Shown here: one piece after another, positions 1-9,818 of the stretch
Numbering within the stretch: position 1 is the stretch's first letter
How the letters are laid out: each line of letters begins with the position of its first letter
Assembly (NCBI GenBank): GCA_903895195.1
Contig: CAITSZ010000029.1
Location: 1 to 58,425 of the forward strand
Direction of reading: 5' to 3'
DNA length: 58,425 nt
DNA from: an uncultured Chlorobiaceae bacterium
GTDB taxonomy: Bacteria > Bacteroidota > Chlorobiia > Chlorobiales > Chlorobiaceae
Program-made: the position numbers and the translations under genes
The notes under the pieces: model-generated
What the model was told of the DNA's origin: nothing
What the model saw: the letters and a program-made list of their open reading frames with translations, nothing else
Databases searched by the model: none

Positions 1-1062
1 ATGGTGCGGGCAGTTCATCGGTTTAAGAAGATACTGCTCCTGCTTGCCGTCTTCATCGTGATAGGTCAGAGGCGGAAACTGCGAATCGCTGTAATACGGA
101 TAGTGGCCTGAACGCTTGTAGAGTTCAATATTGCCGATATGGGGAGTATAGACAGGCAGGTAGCCTCGCTTGCGCTGCTCCTCCTTTAAAAAAGACTCAA
201 GTTCATTACGGATTATGGCGCCGTTCGGCAGCCAAATCGGAAGACCGCTTCCAACCTCCGGGGTAAGCATAAAGAGCTCAAGTTCAGCACCAAGCTTCCG
301 GTGATCTCTTCGTTTAGCCTCTTCCATGCGGGTCACATACTCTTTCAGCAGTTTTTCCGATGGAAAGCTGATGCCGTAGATGCGCTGCATGTTTTCTCTT
401 GACGAATCGCCGCGCCAGTAGGAGGAGGAGATATTGGTCAAAAGAACTGCCTTGAGCTTCGAGGTTGTCGGCAGGTGAGGACCAATGCACAGATCGGTAA
501 AACCGTTCTGATGATAGAGTGAAACGGCGTCGACGTTTTTCAGGGTATCTTCAAGAATTTCAACCTTATAGGGGTCGGTTCTCGTATGCTTGAAAAACTC
601 TATGGCCGCTGTACGGGCCATCTCTTCCCGTTGAATATGTATGTCGCGTTGGCTTATCTCAAGCATTTTTGTCTCTATTGCGCGCAAATCCTCTTCGCGG
701 AAGCGGTGGAGCGATGCAACATCGTAATAGAAGCCCTGCTCTATAGATGGGCCGGCGCCGAATTTACTGCCGGGAAAAAGCTCTTCAATAGCCTGGGCCA
801 TGATATGGCTTGAGCTGTGCCAGAAAATATCTTTGCCGTCAGCTGAATCAAAGGTAATGATTTCAATCGCAGAGTCAGCGGTAACCGGGGCGGTCAGATC
901 AACAAGAGTAGCGTTAACCTTCAGCGCCAGGGCATCTTGCGCAAGTTTTCGTCCAATAGAAAGTGCAATATCCAGACCGGTACTGCCTGATGGGAATGAT
1001 TTAACTGTCCCGTCCGGCAGGGTAAGGGCTATCAAAGCCAGTTGTTCCTGATTTTCAGACAT
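1..1062 (-). CDS. thrS: threonyl-tRNA synthetase (5' part; continues off the window)
   Basis: Charges tRNA-Thr with threonine in the cytoplasm. Translation from the ATG at 1062 gives 354 codons without a stop and runs off the window edge. The first ~65 residues look like a TGS domain. An SAD editing domain follows, with its zinc-type motifs: HSSSH (HxxxH) and later CIGPH (CxxxH). The class II catalytic core then begins and the visible part ends at MNCPH, whose Cys is the known core zinc ligand. Start chosen because it matches the normal ThrRS N-terminus (MSENQEQLALI). The 3' end and the downstream neighbours are not visible. Confidence 0.96.
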   Translation of the reverse strand, partial: MSENQEQLALIALTLPDGTVKSFPSGSTGLDIALSIGRKLAQDALALKVNATLVDLTAPVTADSAIEIITFDSADGKDIFWHSSSHIMAQAIEELFPGSKFGAGPSIEQGFYYDVASLHRFREEDLRAIETKMLEISQRDIHIQREEMARTAAIEFFKHTRTDPYKVEILEDTLKNVDAVSLYHQNGFTDLCIGPHLPTTSKLKAVLLTNISSSYWRGDSSRENMQRIYGISFPSEKLLKEYVTRMEEAKRRDHRKLGAELELFMLTPEVGSGLPIWLPNGAIIRNELESFLKEEQRKRGYLPVYTPHIGNIELYKRSGHYPYYSDSQFPPLTYHDEDGKQEQYLLKPMNCPHH

Positions 1063-1246
1063 TCTGTTTCTTGTCGTTTCACTCCATGCCAAGCGTGCTG
1101 CAATCGCAACTTCTTCGTATGGAAAAATCTATACAGCCTCTTTTCGTTAGCAATGCCGGGCCGGGAGGGCTGAGCAGTTAATAACTGCATTCCCCGGTTC
1201 CGGAAAGTGGACTTGGACTATACACAAAAAAACAAAATATTCCAAA
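1063..1246. other. intergenic region thrS / bchZ with a 15-bp palindrome
   Basis: Noncoding stretch forming the thrS leader and the bchZ downstream region. It contains a perfect palindrome, GCAGTTA-A-TAACTGC, at 1174-1188. There is no T-run on either side, so it does not look like a terminator. It could be an operator or an RNA hairpin in the thrS leader. No T-box core sequence was seen. Confidence 0.4.
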
Positions 1247-2656
1247 TCAGTTCATCATTCGCATGATCTCAGGAGTGACGGTATCCTTACCCTGCTTCAG
1301 AGCCAACCGTTCGGCTTTTCTTTTCAGTTCGCGGCCGAACGAGATCTGGCTGATGAATGGTGCTTTTTTAACAATTTCATTTAAAATGGCATTAGCTTCA
1401 TTGCTCCACGCCACCTTGCCGGCACTCTCCTCGCCTCTTGTGCCTTGACGGTTGAGAGGGAGGAAGTTGAAGAGCATGTCATAGAGGGCATTGACAATTT
1501 CCTGGAGGAGATAGACCGCTCCGCTATGACCCATGAAGGGTGTTCCGAGAGCCCTGCGGACGATAGGGCCGGGAAAACCTGCCGGAATAAATCGTGTTTT
1601 GGCGTCAAGCTCGGCCAGATAGATTTTATCAACAATCCTGCCAAAGAGGAACTGCGGCTGTTTCTGTTTAATCTCTTCACGGATCAGGGTGTTGTCGGCT
1701 TCGGCGGTGTCGTGACTGAAAAGGCAGAGCATTCCCATCTCCCCGGCAAGAAAGGTGTTCAATCCGAGTGCGTAGGTTTTTGCGGCTGTTACTCCGAATC
1801 GTATAGTTGGAAACCACTCAGCCTGTGGGCCGCGCCAGAGATCCCATATTGGTTTCAGTGTGGTGCGTTTTTCTTTTTTCAAAAAAGCTTCAGCCTCTTC
1901 ATTTTTATTCAGCAGCCTTCCAAGCTCGAGAATAAAATTCTTAGTTTCATCAATGCCGAAAGGAGCCTGCAGCACAGGTCTTTTCAGTAACCCGGCAAGG
2001 CTGCTCCCGAATTCATGATACATCTGCACAATGACATCGGAGTTTTTCAGCTTCGCAACATCATGCAGTGAGCTTTCAAAGGGATAAACATGACGGAGGC
2101 GGCCTCCAACGCCCTCAACCAGGCGCTTGATTTCGGCAAGATCTGATGGACTGTTGAAGCAGCCGTAAGTTGGTCCGATAATGCTTACGGTACCCGGTTC
2201 AACCGCAGCGGGCTGATGATCATCAAATTGTTCATGGAGCCATTTTAGCGCTCGTTCCCGGCCCTTCCATTCATTTTCACCGAGTGAGTTCGATGGAAAA
2301 AATCGGACATCAGGGTATTTCATCTGCAGCATTCGTTGATGGTCGCTGCCGATCATTTCGCTCTCCGCACTCGATACCAGAATCAGTTGCCGTCCAGGCG
2401 CCTGCAGTTTTTCAATTGTCTCTCTGACAATCTCAGAACTGCCTGAAGAGGCGATTTCCTTTTCGGTAAGGCTTGACGGGGTAAGATTTTCAAGGTAGGG
2501 AACGGCATCGGTATAGTCAATGACAGCGACACCGACAAGATTGTAGCAGCCGACCGGTGCATCAGCAATGACATGAACGTCCTTCAGCGAACAAAAGGTA
2601 TTGACTGCCGCCCAGTAGGCGCTTGCGGTTGATTCGTCCCTAATGGTTTTTCCCAT
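1247..2656 (-). CDS. bchZ: chlorophyllide a reductase subunit Z
   Basis: Part of the nitrogenase-like chlorophyllide reductase (BchX/Y/Z) that reduces ring B of chlorophyllide during bacteriochlorophyll a synthesis. The 469-residue protein starts with the BchZ-like pattern AYWAAVNTFCSL...DAPVGCYNL. Cys37 sits where BchZ provides one ligand of the catalytic 4Fe-4S cluster. A second nitrogenase-type motif, GPTYGCFNSPSDL, lies near residue 160. The C-terminal ~45 residues look like the PCP_red helical domain shared by BchB and BchZ. The length is normal for BchZ (~490). BchB is the alternative, but the N-terminus fits BchZ better. bchX and bchY are not beside it. Confidence 0.82.
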   Translation of the reverse strand: MGKTIRDESTASAYWAAVNTFCSLKDVHVIADAPVGCYNLVGVAVIDYTDAVPYLENLTPSSLTEKEIASSGSSEIVRETIEKLQAPGRQLILVSSAESEMIGSDHQRMLQMKYPDVRFFPSNSLGENEWKGRERALKWLHEQFDDHQPAAVEPGTVSIIGPTYGCFNSPSDLAEIKRLVEGVGGRLRHVYPFESSLHDVAKLKNSDVIVQMYHEFGSSLAGLLKRPVLQAPFGIDETKNFILELGRLLNKNEEAEAFLKKEKRTTLKPIWDLWRGPQAEWFPTIRFGVTAAKTYALGLNTFLAGEMGMLCLFSHDTAEADNTLIREEIKQKQPQFLFGRIVDKIYLAELDAKTRFIPAGFPGPIVRRALGTPFMGHSGAVYLLQEIVNALYDMLFNFLPLNRQGTRGEESAGKVAWSNEANAILNEIVKKAPFISQISFGRELKRKAERLALKQGKDTVTPEIMRMMN

Positions 2657-2699
2657 AGTGATAATGCCGGTAAAGAGGTTGTTGATCGATCAATGTTGT

Positions 2700-4451
2700 T
2701 CAGCGGGGGTTTCCATGCAACGATACGGGAAGTACTCCCCGGGGTTTAAGTTTCCCTTTCAGTGCTTTTACAGCATACTCTTCACTTTCCTCTTTTGATG
2801 AATAGGTGCAGAGATAGGTTGTTAATTCAGGGAAATAGTTGATCAGGTAAGGAGTCCCGAGGGAAATGAAAATCAGCGGTTTTTCTTTCGGCATCATTGT
2901 CGCCAGAGAGTGGACAAACTCCTGCTGCTTTTCGGTAAGCTTCAGGGTTCCAGACCCGGAGAGCGCCTGGACATAGGAGGTTACAATAACCGCAGGTGCT
3001 TTCATTGCCATTTCGGTAGCATTTGCATAGCGAAGAGAGTCGGCCCCGGGATCAATCCTGATATGGTCGGCCGTATAATAGTTGTCGATGTTTTTGATAT
3101 ATCCTTTACCTACTTCAAGGTTGGTTTTATCCTGCAGAATAATATTGAGAAGGTTGCCTGACGAGACTCTTCTCAGAGGCATGAAGTGGTTGTCATCCTT
3201 GACGAGAGTCACGGAGGCTTCAGCTATTTCCTTTGCAAGATCGCGGTGGGATTCGGGACTTGCATTTTCCTGGACCCGGTTCAGATCGACGAGCTTGTGG
3301 TGTTCGATGTCGAGCCACTGTTTTGCCTGAAGGATTCTTCGTACAGAGGCATCAATCTGCTCTATCGGGACAAGGCCTTTTTCAACGGCCTGAACAATAG
3401 AGCGATGGGTCAGTTCAGGATCAGGGGAAAAGAGCAGAAGGTCGTTTCCAGCCTGAACGGCTTTAATGGATACATCCGGCACATTTTGACCATTGTACAG
3501 CGCTTTCATGTTCAGTGCGTCGGTAATGATCAGCCCCTGAAATCCAAGTTCATGTCGAAGCAGGTCGGTGACGATTATTTTTGAAATTGATGCAGGCTCC
3601 ATTGTGCCGGTTAATTTCGGCACAGCAAGATGCCCGATCATAACGCTGATGACTCCTTGTTCTATGGCAGCCTTAAAGGGCTTCAGTTCATAATCTTCCA
3701 GTTGCTGACGGTCAGCCCTGAGCACCGGAAGTGAAATATGGCTGTCAACGCTTACGTCTCCGTGCCCCGGGAAGTGCTTTGCGGTTGCAATAATTCCGTT
3801 CGACTGCAGTCCCTCGATAACCGCATGGGACATTTCAATGGTCAAAGCGACATTATCGCCGAACGAACGGGTGTTGATGATGGGGTTTAACGGATTGATG
3901 TTCAAATCAAGGGTTGGGCCATAGTCCTGCTGAAGTCCAACGACTTTTGCCTCTTTTGCAATGGCCTGTGCCATTTTAGCGGCAAATCTGGAATCCAGTG
4001 TTGCTGCCAGGGCCATATTCGGGGGGAACTCGGTAGCACCGCTCAATCTCATGGCCAGTCCCCGTTCCATATCGGCACTCATCAGGAGAGGACGCGGTGC
4101 AAGAGACTGAAAGTGGTTAGCCAGCATGGCAGCGCTGAAAGCGCCTCCCTTCAGAAACATGATGCCGCCAATTTTTTCTTCCTTTACCAGCTTGTCAAGA
4201 AGCCGGTAGGCGGAATCATCATCGCTGTTATAATGTCCATCTGACTCTGCTATAATCATCTGCCCGACCTTTTGTGAAAGGCTCAGACTTTTCAGTGTCT
4301 CTTCAATTCTGGTGTCTGTAACGTTGAAAATCTGCTGGGCAGCCCATGGTTCGCTCCCTGGTTTTATCGGAGTAGACCCGATTAGTGGTGCAGGTATGAA
4401 AAGCAGAATGCTGAAAAATCCAGAAAGCAGGCGAAAGTGGCGTTGTTTCAT
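2700..4451 (-). CDS. GH3 beta-N-acetylhexosaminidase-like glycosidase, exported
   Basis: Glycoside hydrolase family 3, NagZ/Bacteroidetes-type, probably cleaving N-acetylglucosamine from cell-wall fragments. An N-terminal hydrophobic segment (about residues 8-26) suggests a signal peptide, so it likely acts in the periplasm. The (beta/alpha)8 domain carries the family motif KHFPGHGDVSVDSH (225-238), with Asp236/His238 as the NagZ-type dyad, and the nucleophile region ITDALNM with Asp311. About 200 C-terminal residues form the second GH3 domain. The 583-residue length is above minimal NagZ (~340) and resembles the two-domain enzymes. Exact substrate is inferred. Confidence 0.85.
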   Translation of the reverse strand: MKQRHFRLLSGFFSILLFIPAPLIGSTPIKPGSEPWAAQQIFNVTDTRIEETLKSLSLSQKVGQMIIAESDGHYNSDDDSAYRLLDKLVKEEKIGGIMFLKGGAFSAAMLANHFQSLAPRPLLMSADMERGLAMRLSGATEFPPNMALAATLDSRFAAKMAQAIAKEAKVVGLQQDYGPTLDLNINPLNPIINTRSFGDNVALTIEMSHAVIEGLQSNGIIATAKHFPGHGDVSVDSHISLPVLRADRQQLEDYELKPFKAAIEQGVISVMIGHLAVPKLTGTMEPASISKIIVTDLLRHELGFQGLIITDALNMKALYNGQNVPDVSIKAVQAGNDLLLFSPDPELTHRSIVQAVEKGLVPIEQIDASVRRILQAKQWLDIEHHKLVDLNRVQENASPESHRDLAKEIAEASVTLVKDDNHFMPLRRVSSGNLLNIILQDKTNLEVGKGYIKNIDNYYTADHIRIDPGADSLRYANATEMAMKAPAVIVTSYVQALSGSGTLKLTEKQQEFVHSLATMMPKEKPLIFISLGTPYLINYFPELTTYLCTYSSKEESEEYAVKALKGKLKPRGVLPVSLHGNPR

Positions 4452-4540
4452 TCGGTTGAGATTGGTTCCGGTATTCCTGATGCAGTGTAAAAGCCTGCGG
4501 GTTCTGCATGAAAAGTAAAAAAATTCCTGACAATACTGAT

Positions 4541-5125
4541 TTATCGTCTTGGATTGCCATTATAGAGAAGCCCGCCCTCTGCGATGTAGTTCTGGATAAC
4601 CGACCTGGCTTTTAAGCGCTCCACACCGGTAATTACCTCGATTCCTCGTTGTTCAAGTTCTTCTATCCAATTATCAGGTTTAGGGCCTTCATCAAAACCG
4701 GCACTCTCGACATCGACGGTATAAGCTCCGCATACAAGACGCTTGATCCCTGACCAGATGATTGCTCCAAAACACATGATACATGGTTCAGAGGAAGTTA
4801 CAAGTTCATGGTCCGGCAGATCGGGATGGCTGAGAGTGTAACGCCGAAGACGATGCTCGGCCAGGGCTATCGCAACCATCTCGGCATGGTTGTGTGAGCA
4901 GTTGCTCTTTATCACGAGATTAACCCCGACAGCAACTAGCTTACCTGACAATCGCTCAAAAACCGCAGCACCAAAAGGACCGCCTGTTTTTTGGAGAGTG
5001 TTTTGCCTGGAAAGTTCAATTGCGAAGCTCATGCGCTCATTGTCAGACATGAAAAAGCCACTGTGTTCTGCTGTGAACGCATTAATCCATGAGGGTAGGA
5101 CTAATTTGGGATTACAGTCAGGCAT
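4541..5125 (-). CDS. guanine deaminase-like cytidine/deoxycytidylate deaminase family protein
   Basis: Zinc-dependent deaminase of the CMP/dCMP deaminase fold. The active-site motifs are visible: HAE (His80, Glu82) and SEPCIMC (Cys115, Cys118). GGPFGAAVF near residue 50 and AGFDEGP near residue 155 resemble bacterial GuaD-type guanine deaminases more than the tRNA deaminase TadA. The 194-residue protein has about 35 extra N-terminal residues compared with short GuaD, so a start at the internal Met26 (5050) or Met32 is possible. It lies between an HNH nuclease gene and the GH3 gene, with no obvious pathway link. Substrate is inferred from similarity only. Confidence 0.8.
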   Translation of the reverse strand: MPDCNPKLVLPSWINAFTAEHSGFFMSDNERMSFAIELSRQNTLQKTGGPFGAAVFERLSGKLVAVGVNLVIKSNCSHNHAEMVAIALAEHRLRRYTLSHPDLPDHELVTSSEPCIMCFGAIIWSGIKRLVCGAYTVDVESAGFDEGPKPDNWIEELEQRGIEVITGVERLKARSVIQNYIAEGGLLYNGNPRR

Positions 5126-5173
5126 CAGCAGCTTTATCTTGAAAAAATGGTTGAAGTCGAAGAGGATGTTTAT

Positions 5174-5686
5174 TCAGCTCATATATAGGTAAGGCTTCCA
5201 TTCATCGGAAAAAGTTGTTGTCGTCTGCTGCATGAACATCAGGTTATTAGGTCTGATCGGTTGTTTTAAAGGGTGCATCCCTGCTTCGCGAGGGGTTCGG
5301 TTTCCTTTTTTCGAATTACATCGGGGACAAGCTGTTATAAGGTTTTCCCATGTATATTCACCGCCTCTTGAACGGGGAAGTATGTGATCAATGGTTAATG
5401 GGTGATCTGTTTTGCCGCAATACTGGCACTGAAAACTGTCTCTGAGGAGAATATTTTTCCGGTTCAGTATGATTCTTTTGTAGGGTACCCTGACAAAAAA
5501 TGTCAGTCGGACAATACTCGGCAGGGGATAGCTTCGGGAAACGGTGCAGATGACCCGTTCCGGGTGATGAGCGACCGGCACTGCTTTACCTCCAAAGAGT
5601 AAAAGAACGGCTTTCTGGGCGTCACAAATACTTAAAGGTTCATAGCTGCTGTTGAGTACAAGAACTTTCGTGCGATGTAAGAGCAT
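5174..5686 (-). CDS. HNH endonuclease family protein
   Basis: Predicted HNH-type nuclease of about 170 residues. The core is CQYCG...[18 protein letters not shown]...CPRCN: two CxxC pairs for structural zinc around the DH...N...H metal-binding motif. The N-terminal half ([11 protein letters not shown] onwards) is typical of the small single-domain HNH proteins common in cyanobacteria and green sulfur bacteria. The ATG at 5686 was chosen over an upstream TTG (5734) because it has a GAGG ribosome site and the family starts near this residue. It stands alone, without a methylase or toxin partner, so a restriction role is not indicated. Function is unknown. Confidence 0.82.
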   Translation of the reverse strand: MLLHRTKVLVLNSSYEPLSICDAQKAVLLLFGGKAVPVAHHPERVICTVSRSYPLPSIVRLTFFVRVPYKRIILNRKNILLRDSFQCQYCGKTDHPLTIDHILPRSRGGEYTWENLITACPRCNSKKGNRTPREAGMHPLKQPIRPNNLMFMQQTTTTFSDEWKPYLYMS

Positions 5687-5775
5687 AGCCTCGAGTTTTT
5701 TTGAAGTATAACAACATGGATTCGTACTGCACAATAAGTCTGGTAAAGATTGAGTTAATTTTATTCTGCTGGTTC

Positions 5776-7236
5776 TTAGAGCGAGCAGCAGATGTTCAGT
5801 TGCCTTGAAGCAAGAGCCTCATCAAGTCGTTTGACCGGTGTCGTCACCGGGGCAGAAAGCACCAGCTCCGGGTTAGTTTCAGCTTCATCGGCGATGCTGA
5901 GCAGGGCATCGGCAAAGAGATCAAGAGTCTCTTTTGACTCGGTTTCTGTAGGCTCTATCATTATTGCTTCGCTGACAATGAGCGGAAAATAAATGGTCGG
6001 TGCATGAAAGCCATAATCAAGAAGCCTTTTGGCGATATCGAGCGTTCTTACACCGTGGGCTTTTTTCTGTCTGTCACCCGAGAGACAAAACTCGTGCAGA
6101 ACCGGCTTGGGATAAGGCAGATCATAGCGCTCAAGCAGGCGGCTCAACAGGTAGTTTGCATTAATGATTGCATTTTCAGAAACCCGGCGAAGCCCTTCAG
6201 GACCAAGCATTCGGATGTAGGTATATGCCCTTACAAGAACAGCAAAGTTTCCATAAAAATTCATCATCCGTCCTATGCTTTCAGGGCGGTCATAGCTGAG
6301 CGCATAGGTTGTTCCTTCAGAGGTCTCATGTTTTTCAACAATCGGCACCGGCAGGTAGGGAAGAAGCTTTTCGCTGACCCCGACCGGTCCGCTCCCCGGC
6401 CCTCCGCCGCCATGCGGAGTTGCAAATGTTTTGTGCAGGTTGTAATGAACGACATCAAAGCCCATGTCTCCGGGACGGGTAATGCCGAGAAGGGCATTCA
6501 TGTTGGCTCCGTCCATATAGAGGAGGCTGCCGTTATCATGCACCATACTGGCAATGCGCTGAATGTCTTTTTCAAAAAGCCCTATGGTATTCGGATTGGT
6601 CAGCATGAGTGCTGCAACATCGCTGTCCAGCTTCGAGCGGAGGTCATCGAGATCCGTTCTGCCGTCACTGTTGCCCTTTACAGAAATAATCTGATATCCG
6701 GCCAGTGCTGCCGAAGCGGGGTTGGTTCCATGAGCCGAGTCAACAACAAGCAGTTTGCTTCGTTTTGATCCACGTGATTCGTGATACTTTTTTATAAGAA
6801 GAATGCCGGTAAGTTCACCATGGGCACCAGCCGCCGGTTGAAGGGTTACGGCTGCCATTCCGGCAATTTCGCGCAGCATTTCAGCAAGTTCATACATAAG
6901 CTGCAATGCACCCTGGGTTGTTTCCGATGGCTGCAGCGGATGGAGTGCGCTGAATCCCTGCAGGTCGCAGGTATAATCATTGATCTTGGGATTGTACTTC
7001 ATTGTACAGCTTCCAAGAGGGTACATGTTTTTATCAACATGGTAGTTCATAGTCGAAAGGCGTACAAAATGCCTGACAACTTCACTTTCTGAAACTTCCG
7101 GAAGCTCTGCGGGTGTCTTGCGGAGAAACTTTGAGGGCAGAATGGAATCCAGTGGAGTTTCCGGCAGATCATGCCCGGAGAGGGTGTAGCCTTTGCGTCC
7201 AGAGCGGGATAAATCAAAAATCAGTTTTTCTCTCAT
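5776..7236 (-). CDS. gcvPB: glycine dehydrogenase (decarboxylating) subunit 2
   Basis: Beta half of the two-subunit P-protein of the glycine cleavage system. It decarboxylates glycine with pyridoxal phosphate and passes the aminomethyl group to the H-protein. The PLP lysine is Lys269 in [16 protein letters not shown], followed by the glycine-rich stretch typical of Gcv[11 protein letters not shown] (~168-176) and NPNTIGLFE (~214-222) are other conserved blocks. The 486-residue length is normal for GcvPB. The partner gcvPA, gcvT and gcvH are not in the window. On the minus strand, a TATAAT sequence (7266-7271) lies about 30 bases upstream of the ATG and may be the -10 element. Confidence 0.95.
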   Translation of the reverse strand: MREKLIFDLSRSGRKGYTLSGHDLPETPLDSILPSKFLRKTPAELPEVSESEVVRHFVRLSTMNYHVDKNMYPLGSCTMKYNPKINDYTCDLQGFSALHPLQPSETTQGALQLMYELAEMLREIAGMAAVTLQPAAGAHGELTGILLIKKYHESRGSKRSKLLVVDSAHGTNPASAALAGYQIISVKGNSDGRTDLDDLRSKLDSDVAALMLTNPNTIGLFEKDIQRIASMVHDNGSLLYMDGANMNALLGITRPGDMGFDVVHYNLHKTFATPHGGGGPGSGPVGVSEKLLPYLPVPIVEKHETSEGTTYALSYDRPESIGRMMNFYGNFAVLVRAYTYIRMLGPEGLRRVSENAIINANYLLSRLLERYDLPYPKPVLHEFCLSGDRQKKAHGVRTLDIAKRLLDYGFHAPTIYFPLIVSEAIMIEPTETESKETLDLFADALLSIADEAETNPELVLSAPVTTPVKRLDEALASRQLNICCSL

Positions 7237-7352
7237 TGTGTTACTGCGTCAGCAGTGGGCGTTTTATTATAATAAAGAGGTGTTTCAATATAGAGGAAGG
7301 CTGACATAAGCTCAAAACAATCAGAAAAAAAAGAACAGCAAGAGTCGTTATT

Positions 7353-8174
7353 TCACTTCCACTCTACCTTTTCAGCAGTGATTCGCTCCATTGCCTCTTT
7401 TGCTGCAAATTGTTCCGCATCTTTTTTTCTTTGGGCAGAGCCTTGTCCAAGGAGGATATCGCCGCAGGTCACCCTTACCGTAAAAGTTTTGTCATGCTCA
7501 GCACCGGCTTCGCCCATAACCGAGTATACTGGCGGTGCGAGATGATGCGATTGTGTGTACTCGATCAGACGGCTTTTATAGTTATGCTCGGCAGCCACAA
7601 TCGTATTGAAATTCACATGTTGGATAATGTGGCGGCTGATAAAGTCTGAAGCTTCCTTGATTCCACGGTCAAGATAAATTGCTCCGATGAGTGACTCAAA
7701 AGCATCTGCAAGAGCAGATTCGCTGCTTCTGATTTTTTCTTCATCTGCCGAATCACCAATAAGAAGATGTTCGCCCAGGTTAATACTGCGCGCAAATCCG
7801 GCGAGAGATTTCCGGTTGACTATTTTAGCCCGATTGCTTGAAAGCTCGCCCTCTGCGTTTTCCGGGAAACTTTTGAAAAGATATTCAGAAATCAGCAGGT
7901 CAAGTACAGAGTCTCCAAGAAATTCAAGACGCTGGTTTGATTCAATAATGGCTGGTGTAGCAGGATCATGTACTACTGAACGGTGGGTCAGGGCAGTAAG
8001 GTATATCGGCAGATTGATATCTGAAAATCCTGCAAGCTTTTTCAGGTAATCGATAGTTTTCAGAGAAAGGCCGGCCGTAATCAAAGGATGAGTATCCTCG
8101 ATTTTGTATGGAATTGTGTTTTCCTCTGTTCGTGGAAATGCAAAGGATGTGATTTTTTGCCAGAATTGCTCCAT
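7353..8174 (-). CDS. rnc: ribonuclease III
   Basis: Double-strand-specific endoribonuclease used in rRNA and mRNA processing. The N-terminal catalytic domain has the signature NQRLEFLGDSVLDLL with its metal-binding acidic residues, and the second acidic patch lies at ALADAFESLIGAIYLD. The C-terminal ~70 residues form a dsRNA-binding domain (from about PPVYSVMGEAG to AKEAMERI). The 273-residue length includes ~40 extra N-terminal residues. It lies 17 bases after fabF and is the last gene of the fatty-acid cluster. Confidence 0.96.
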   Translation of the reverse strand: MEQFWQKITSFAFPRTEENTIPYKIEDTHPLITAGLSLKTIDYLKKLAGFSDINLPIYLTALTHRSVVHDPATPAIIESNQRLEFLGDSVLDLLISEYLFKSFPENAEGELSSNRAKIVNRKSLAGFARSINLGEHLLIGDSADEEKIRSSESALADAFESLIGAIYLDRGIKEASDFISRHIIQHVNFNTIVAAEHNYKSRLIEYTQSHHLAPPVYSVMGEAGAEHDKTFTVRVTCGDILLGQGSAQRKKDAEQFAAKEAMERITAEKVEWK

Positions 8175-8191
8175 TGGCAGGAATGGTTTTA

Positions 8192-9445
8192 TCAGAGAGA
8201 TGAACCGTTCCTGAAAATCAGTGAGGCGTTATGGCCTCCAAATCCGAAGCCATTATTGAGGACGTACTCTAAAGAGCGTTTTTTCGGAGTGTTTGGAGTC
8301 ACATCGAGATCAATCTCTGGATCAAGATTATCGCAGTTGATGGTCGGTGGAACAGTCTGGTTCTCCATGGCAAGTAGACAGGCGATAGATTCAACAACAC
8401 CTGCAGCACCCAGAAGATGCCCTGTCATGGACTTGGTTGAACTGATGCTCAGTTTGTAGGCGTGCTCACCAAAGACAGTTTTGATGGCCTTAATTTCAGC
8501 GATATCACCCAGTGGAGTGGATGTGCCGTGGGTATTGATATAATCGATTTTATCAGGAGTAATTCCTGCAAGAGCGAGTGCGCTTCTCATGGCATTGACT
8601 GCACCTATGCCCTCAGGGTGCGGCGCTGTCAGGTGATAGGCATCGGCAGTTGCTCCGACTCCAACAATTTCCCCATAAATTTTTGCACCACGGGCTTTTG
8701 CTGAATCAAGAGATTCAAGGATCAAGGATCCGCCTCCCTCACCCATGACAAAGCCATCGCGATCGCGGTCGTATGGGCGTGATGCCTGCTCGGGCCGGTC
8801 GTTAGCAGTAGAGAGTGCCTTGGCAGCATTGAAACCTCCTACACTCAACTGTGTGATAGGTGCTTCAGATCCACCGCAGACCATGTAGTCAGCCAATCCT
8901 GACTGAATAAGCATATAGGAGTCTATAATGGCATGCAACGATGTCGCACAGGCCGAAGCTGTGGCATAGTTTGGACCCATGAGTCCGTGACGTATTGAAA
9001 TCTGGCCAGCCGCAATATCCGGAATAAGCATGGGGATAAAGAACGGGCTGATCCGTCTTGGTCCACGTTCAAGATAGTTTCTGAACTGTTTATCGTAGGT
9101 GGTCATGCCTCCAATTCCAGAGCCATGTACAACTCCGATTCTGAGCGGGTCGATCTCCTCCAGATTGAGTCCTGAATCTGTCAATGCCTGAGTTGCTGCA
9201 CTGACTGCATACTGACAGTAGGGATCCATTCGGTCTGAGGATTTTCTGTCAATATAGGGTTCAGACGAAAACCCTTTCAATTCACAGGCAAAAGTTGTGG
9301 CAAAATCAGTAGTATCAAAATATGTGATAGGAGCAGCACCGCTCTTGCCGTGATACAGAGCGTCCCAGAACTCATCTTTATTAAGACCAACAGGTGCTAA
9401 CACACCTATTCCTGTAACGACTATTCGTTTGCGCTCCTGACCCAT
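8192..9445 (-). CDS. fabF: beta-ketoacyl-ACP synthase II
   Basis: Condensing enzyme that elongates acyl-ACP with malonyl-ACP in type II fatty acid synthesis. The catalytic Cys-His-His triad is visible: Cys166 in ASACATSL, His306 in [11 protein letters not shown] and His343 in GHLLGAAG. The 417-residue length and the [13 protein letters not shown] start are standard for FabF. It follows acpP directly, the usual acpP-fabF order, and precedes rnc. The cytoplasmic role is well supported; FabB is unlikely because the sequence pattern and gene order match FabF. Confidence 0.96.
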   Translation of the reverse strand: MGQERKRIVVTGIGVLAPVGLNKDEFWDALYHGKSGAAPITYFDTTDFATTFACELKGFSSEPYIDRKSSDRMDPYCQYAVSAATQALTDSGLNLEEIDPLRIGVVHGSGIGGMTTYDKQFRNYLERGPRRISPFFIPMLIPDIAAGQISIRHGLMGPNYATASACATSLHAIIDSYMLIQSGLADYMVCGGSEAPITQLSVGGFNAAKALSTANDRPEQASRPYDRDRDGFVMGEGGGSLILESLDSAKARGAKIYGEIVGVGATADAYHLTAPHPEGIGAVNAMRSALALAGITPDKIDYINTHGTSTPLGDIAEIKAIKTVFGEHAYKLSISSTKSMTGHLLGAAGVVESIACLLAMENQTVPPTINCDNLDPEIDLDVTPNTPKKRSLEYVLNNGFGFGGHNASLIFRNGSSL

Positions 9446-9490
9446 CTGTTTTGATTTAACGTTTGCCTGCTTATTGCTTGGAGATAATGA

Positions 9491-9730
9491 TTACTTAGCT
9501 TTAACGATGTAATCGATTGCCTGCTGAACTGTGCCGATCTTTTCAGCATCTTCATCAGGAATCTGCACACCGAATTCATTCTCAAGTTCCATGATCAGTT
9601 CAACGGTATCAAGTGAATCTGCACCGAGGTCATCGGAAAACTTTGATTCCGGTTTGATCTGATCTTTGTTAACGCCCATTTTGCTGACGATAATATCGTA
9701 TACCTTATCTTTGATTTCTGCTGCACTCAT
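9491..9730 (-). CDS. acpP: acyl carrier protein
   Basis: Small acidic carrier (79 residues) that holds growing acyl chains on a 4'-phosphopantetheine arm. The attachment serine is Ser39 in [13 protein letters not shown]. Helix II after this serine ([12 protein letters not shown]) is the usual contact surface for FAS enzymes. A good ribosome site, GGAGAAAC, lies just upstream on the minus strand. It sits between fabG and fabF, as in most bacteria. Confidence 0.97.
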   Translation of the reverse strand: MSAAEIKDKVYDIIVSKMGVNKDQIKPESKFSDDLGADSLDTVELIMELENEFGVQIPDEDAEKIGTVQQAIDYIVKAK

Positions 9731-9818
9731 TGTTTGTTTCTCCGGATTAATAGTTGGTTACTGATTTAAAAAAGTTGAAAAAGTCAGACAATATACAAAG
9801 AAAATAACCTTGCCCAAA

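Noticed and set aside
1445-1990. 181-residue plus-strand ORF inside bchZ
   Set aside because: Antisense shadow of a well-supported gene; no family resemblance and no ribosome site.
6004-6768. 254-residue plus-strand ORF inside gcvPB
   Set aside because: Antisense shadow; the gcvPB frame is strongly conserved, this one has no recognisable domain.
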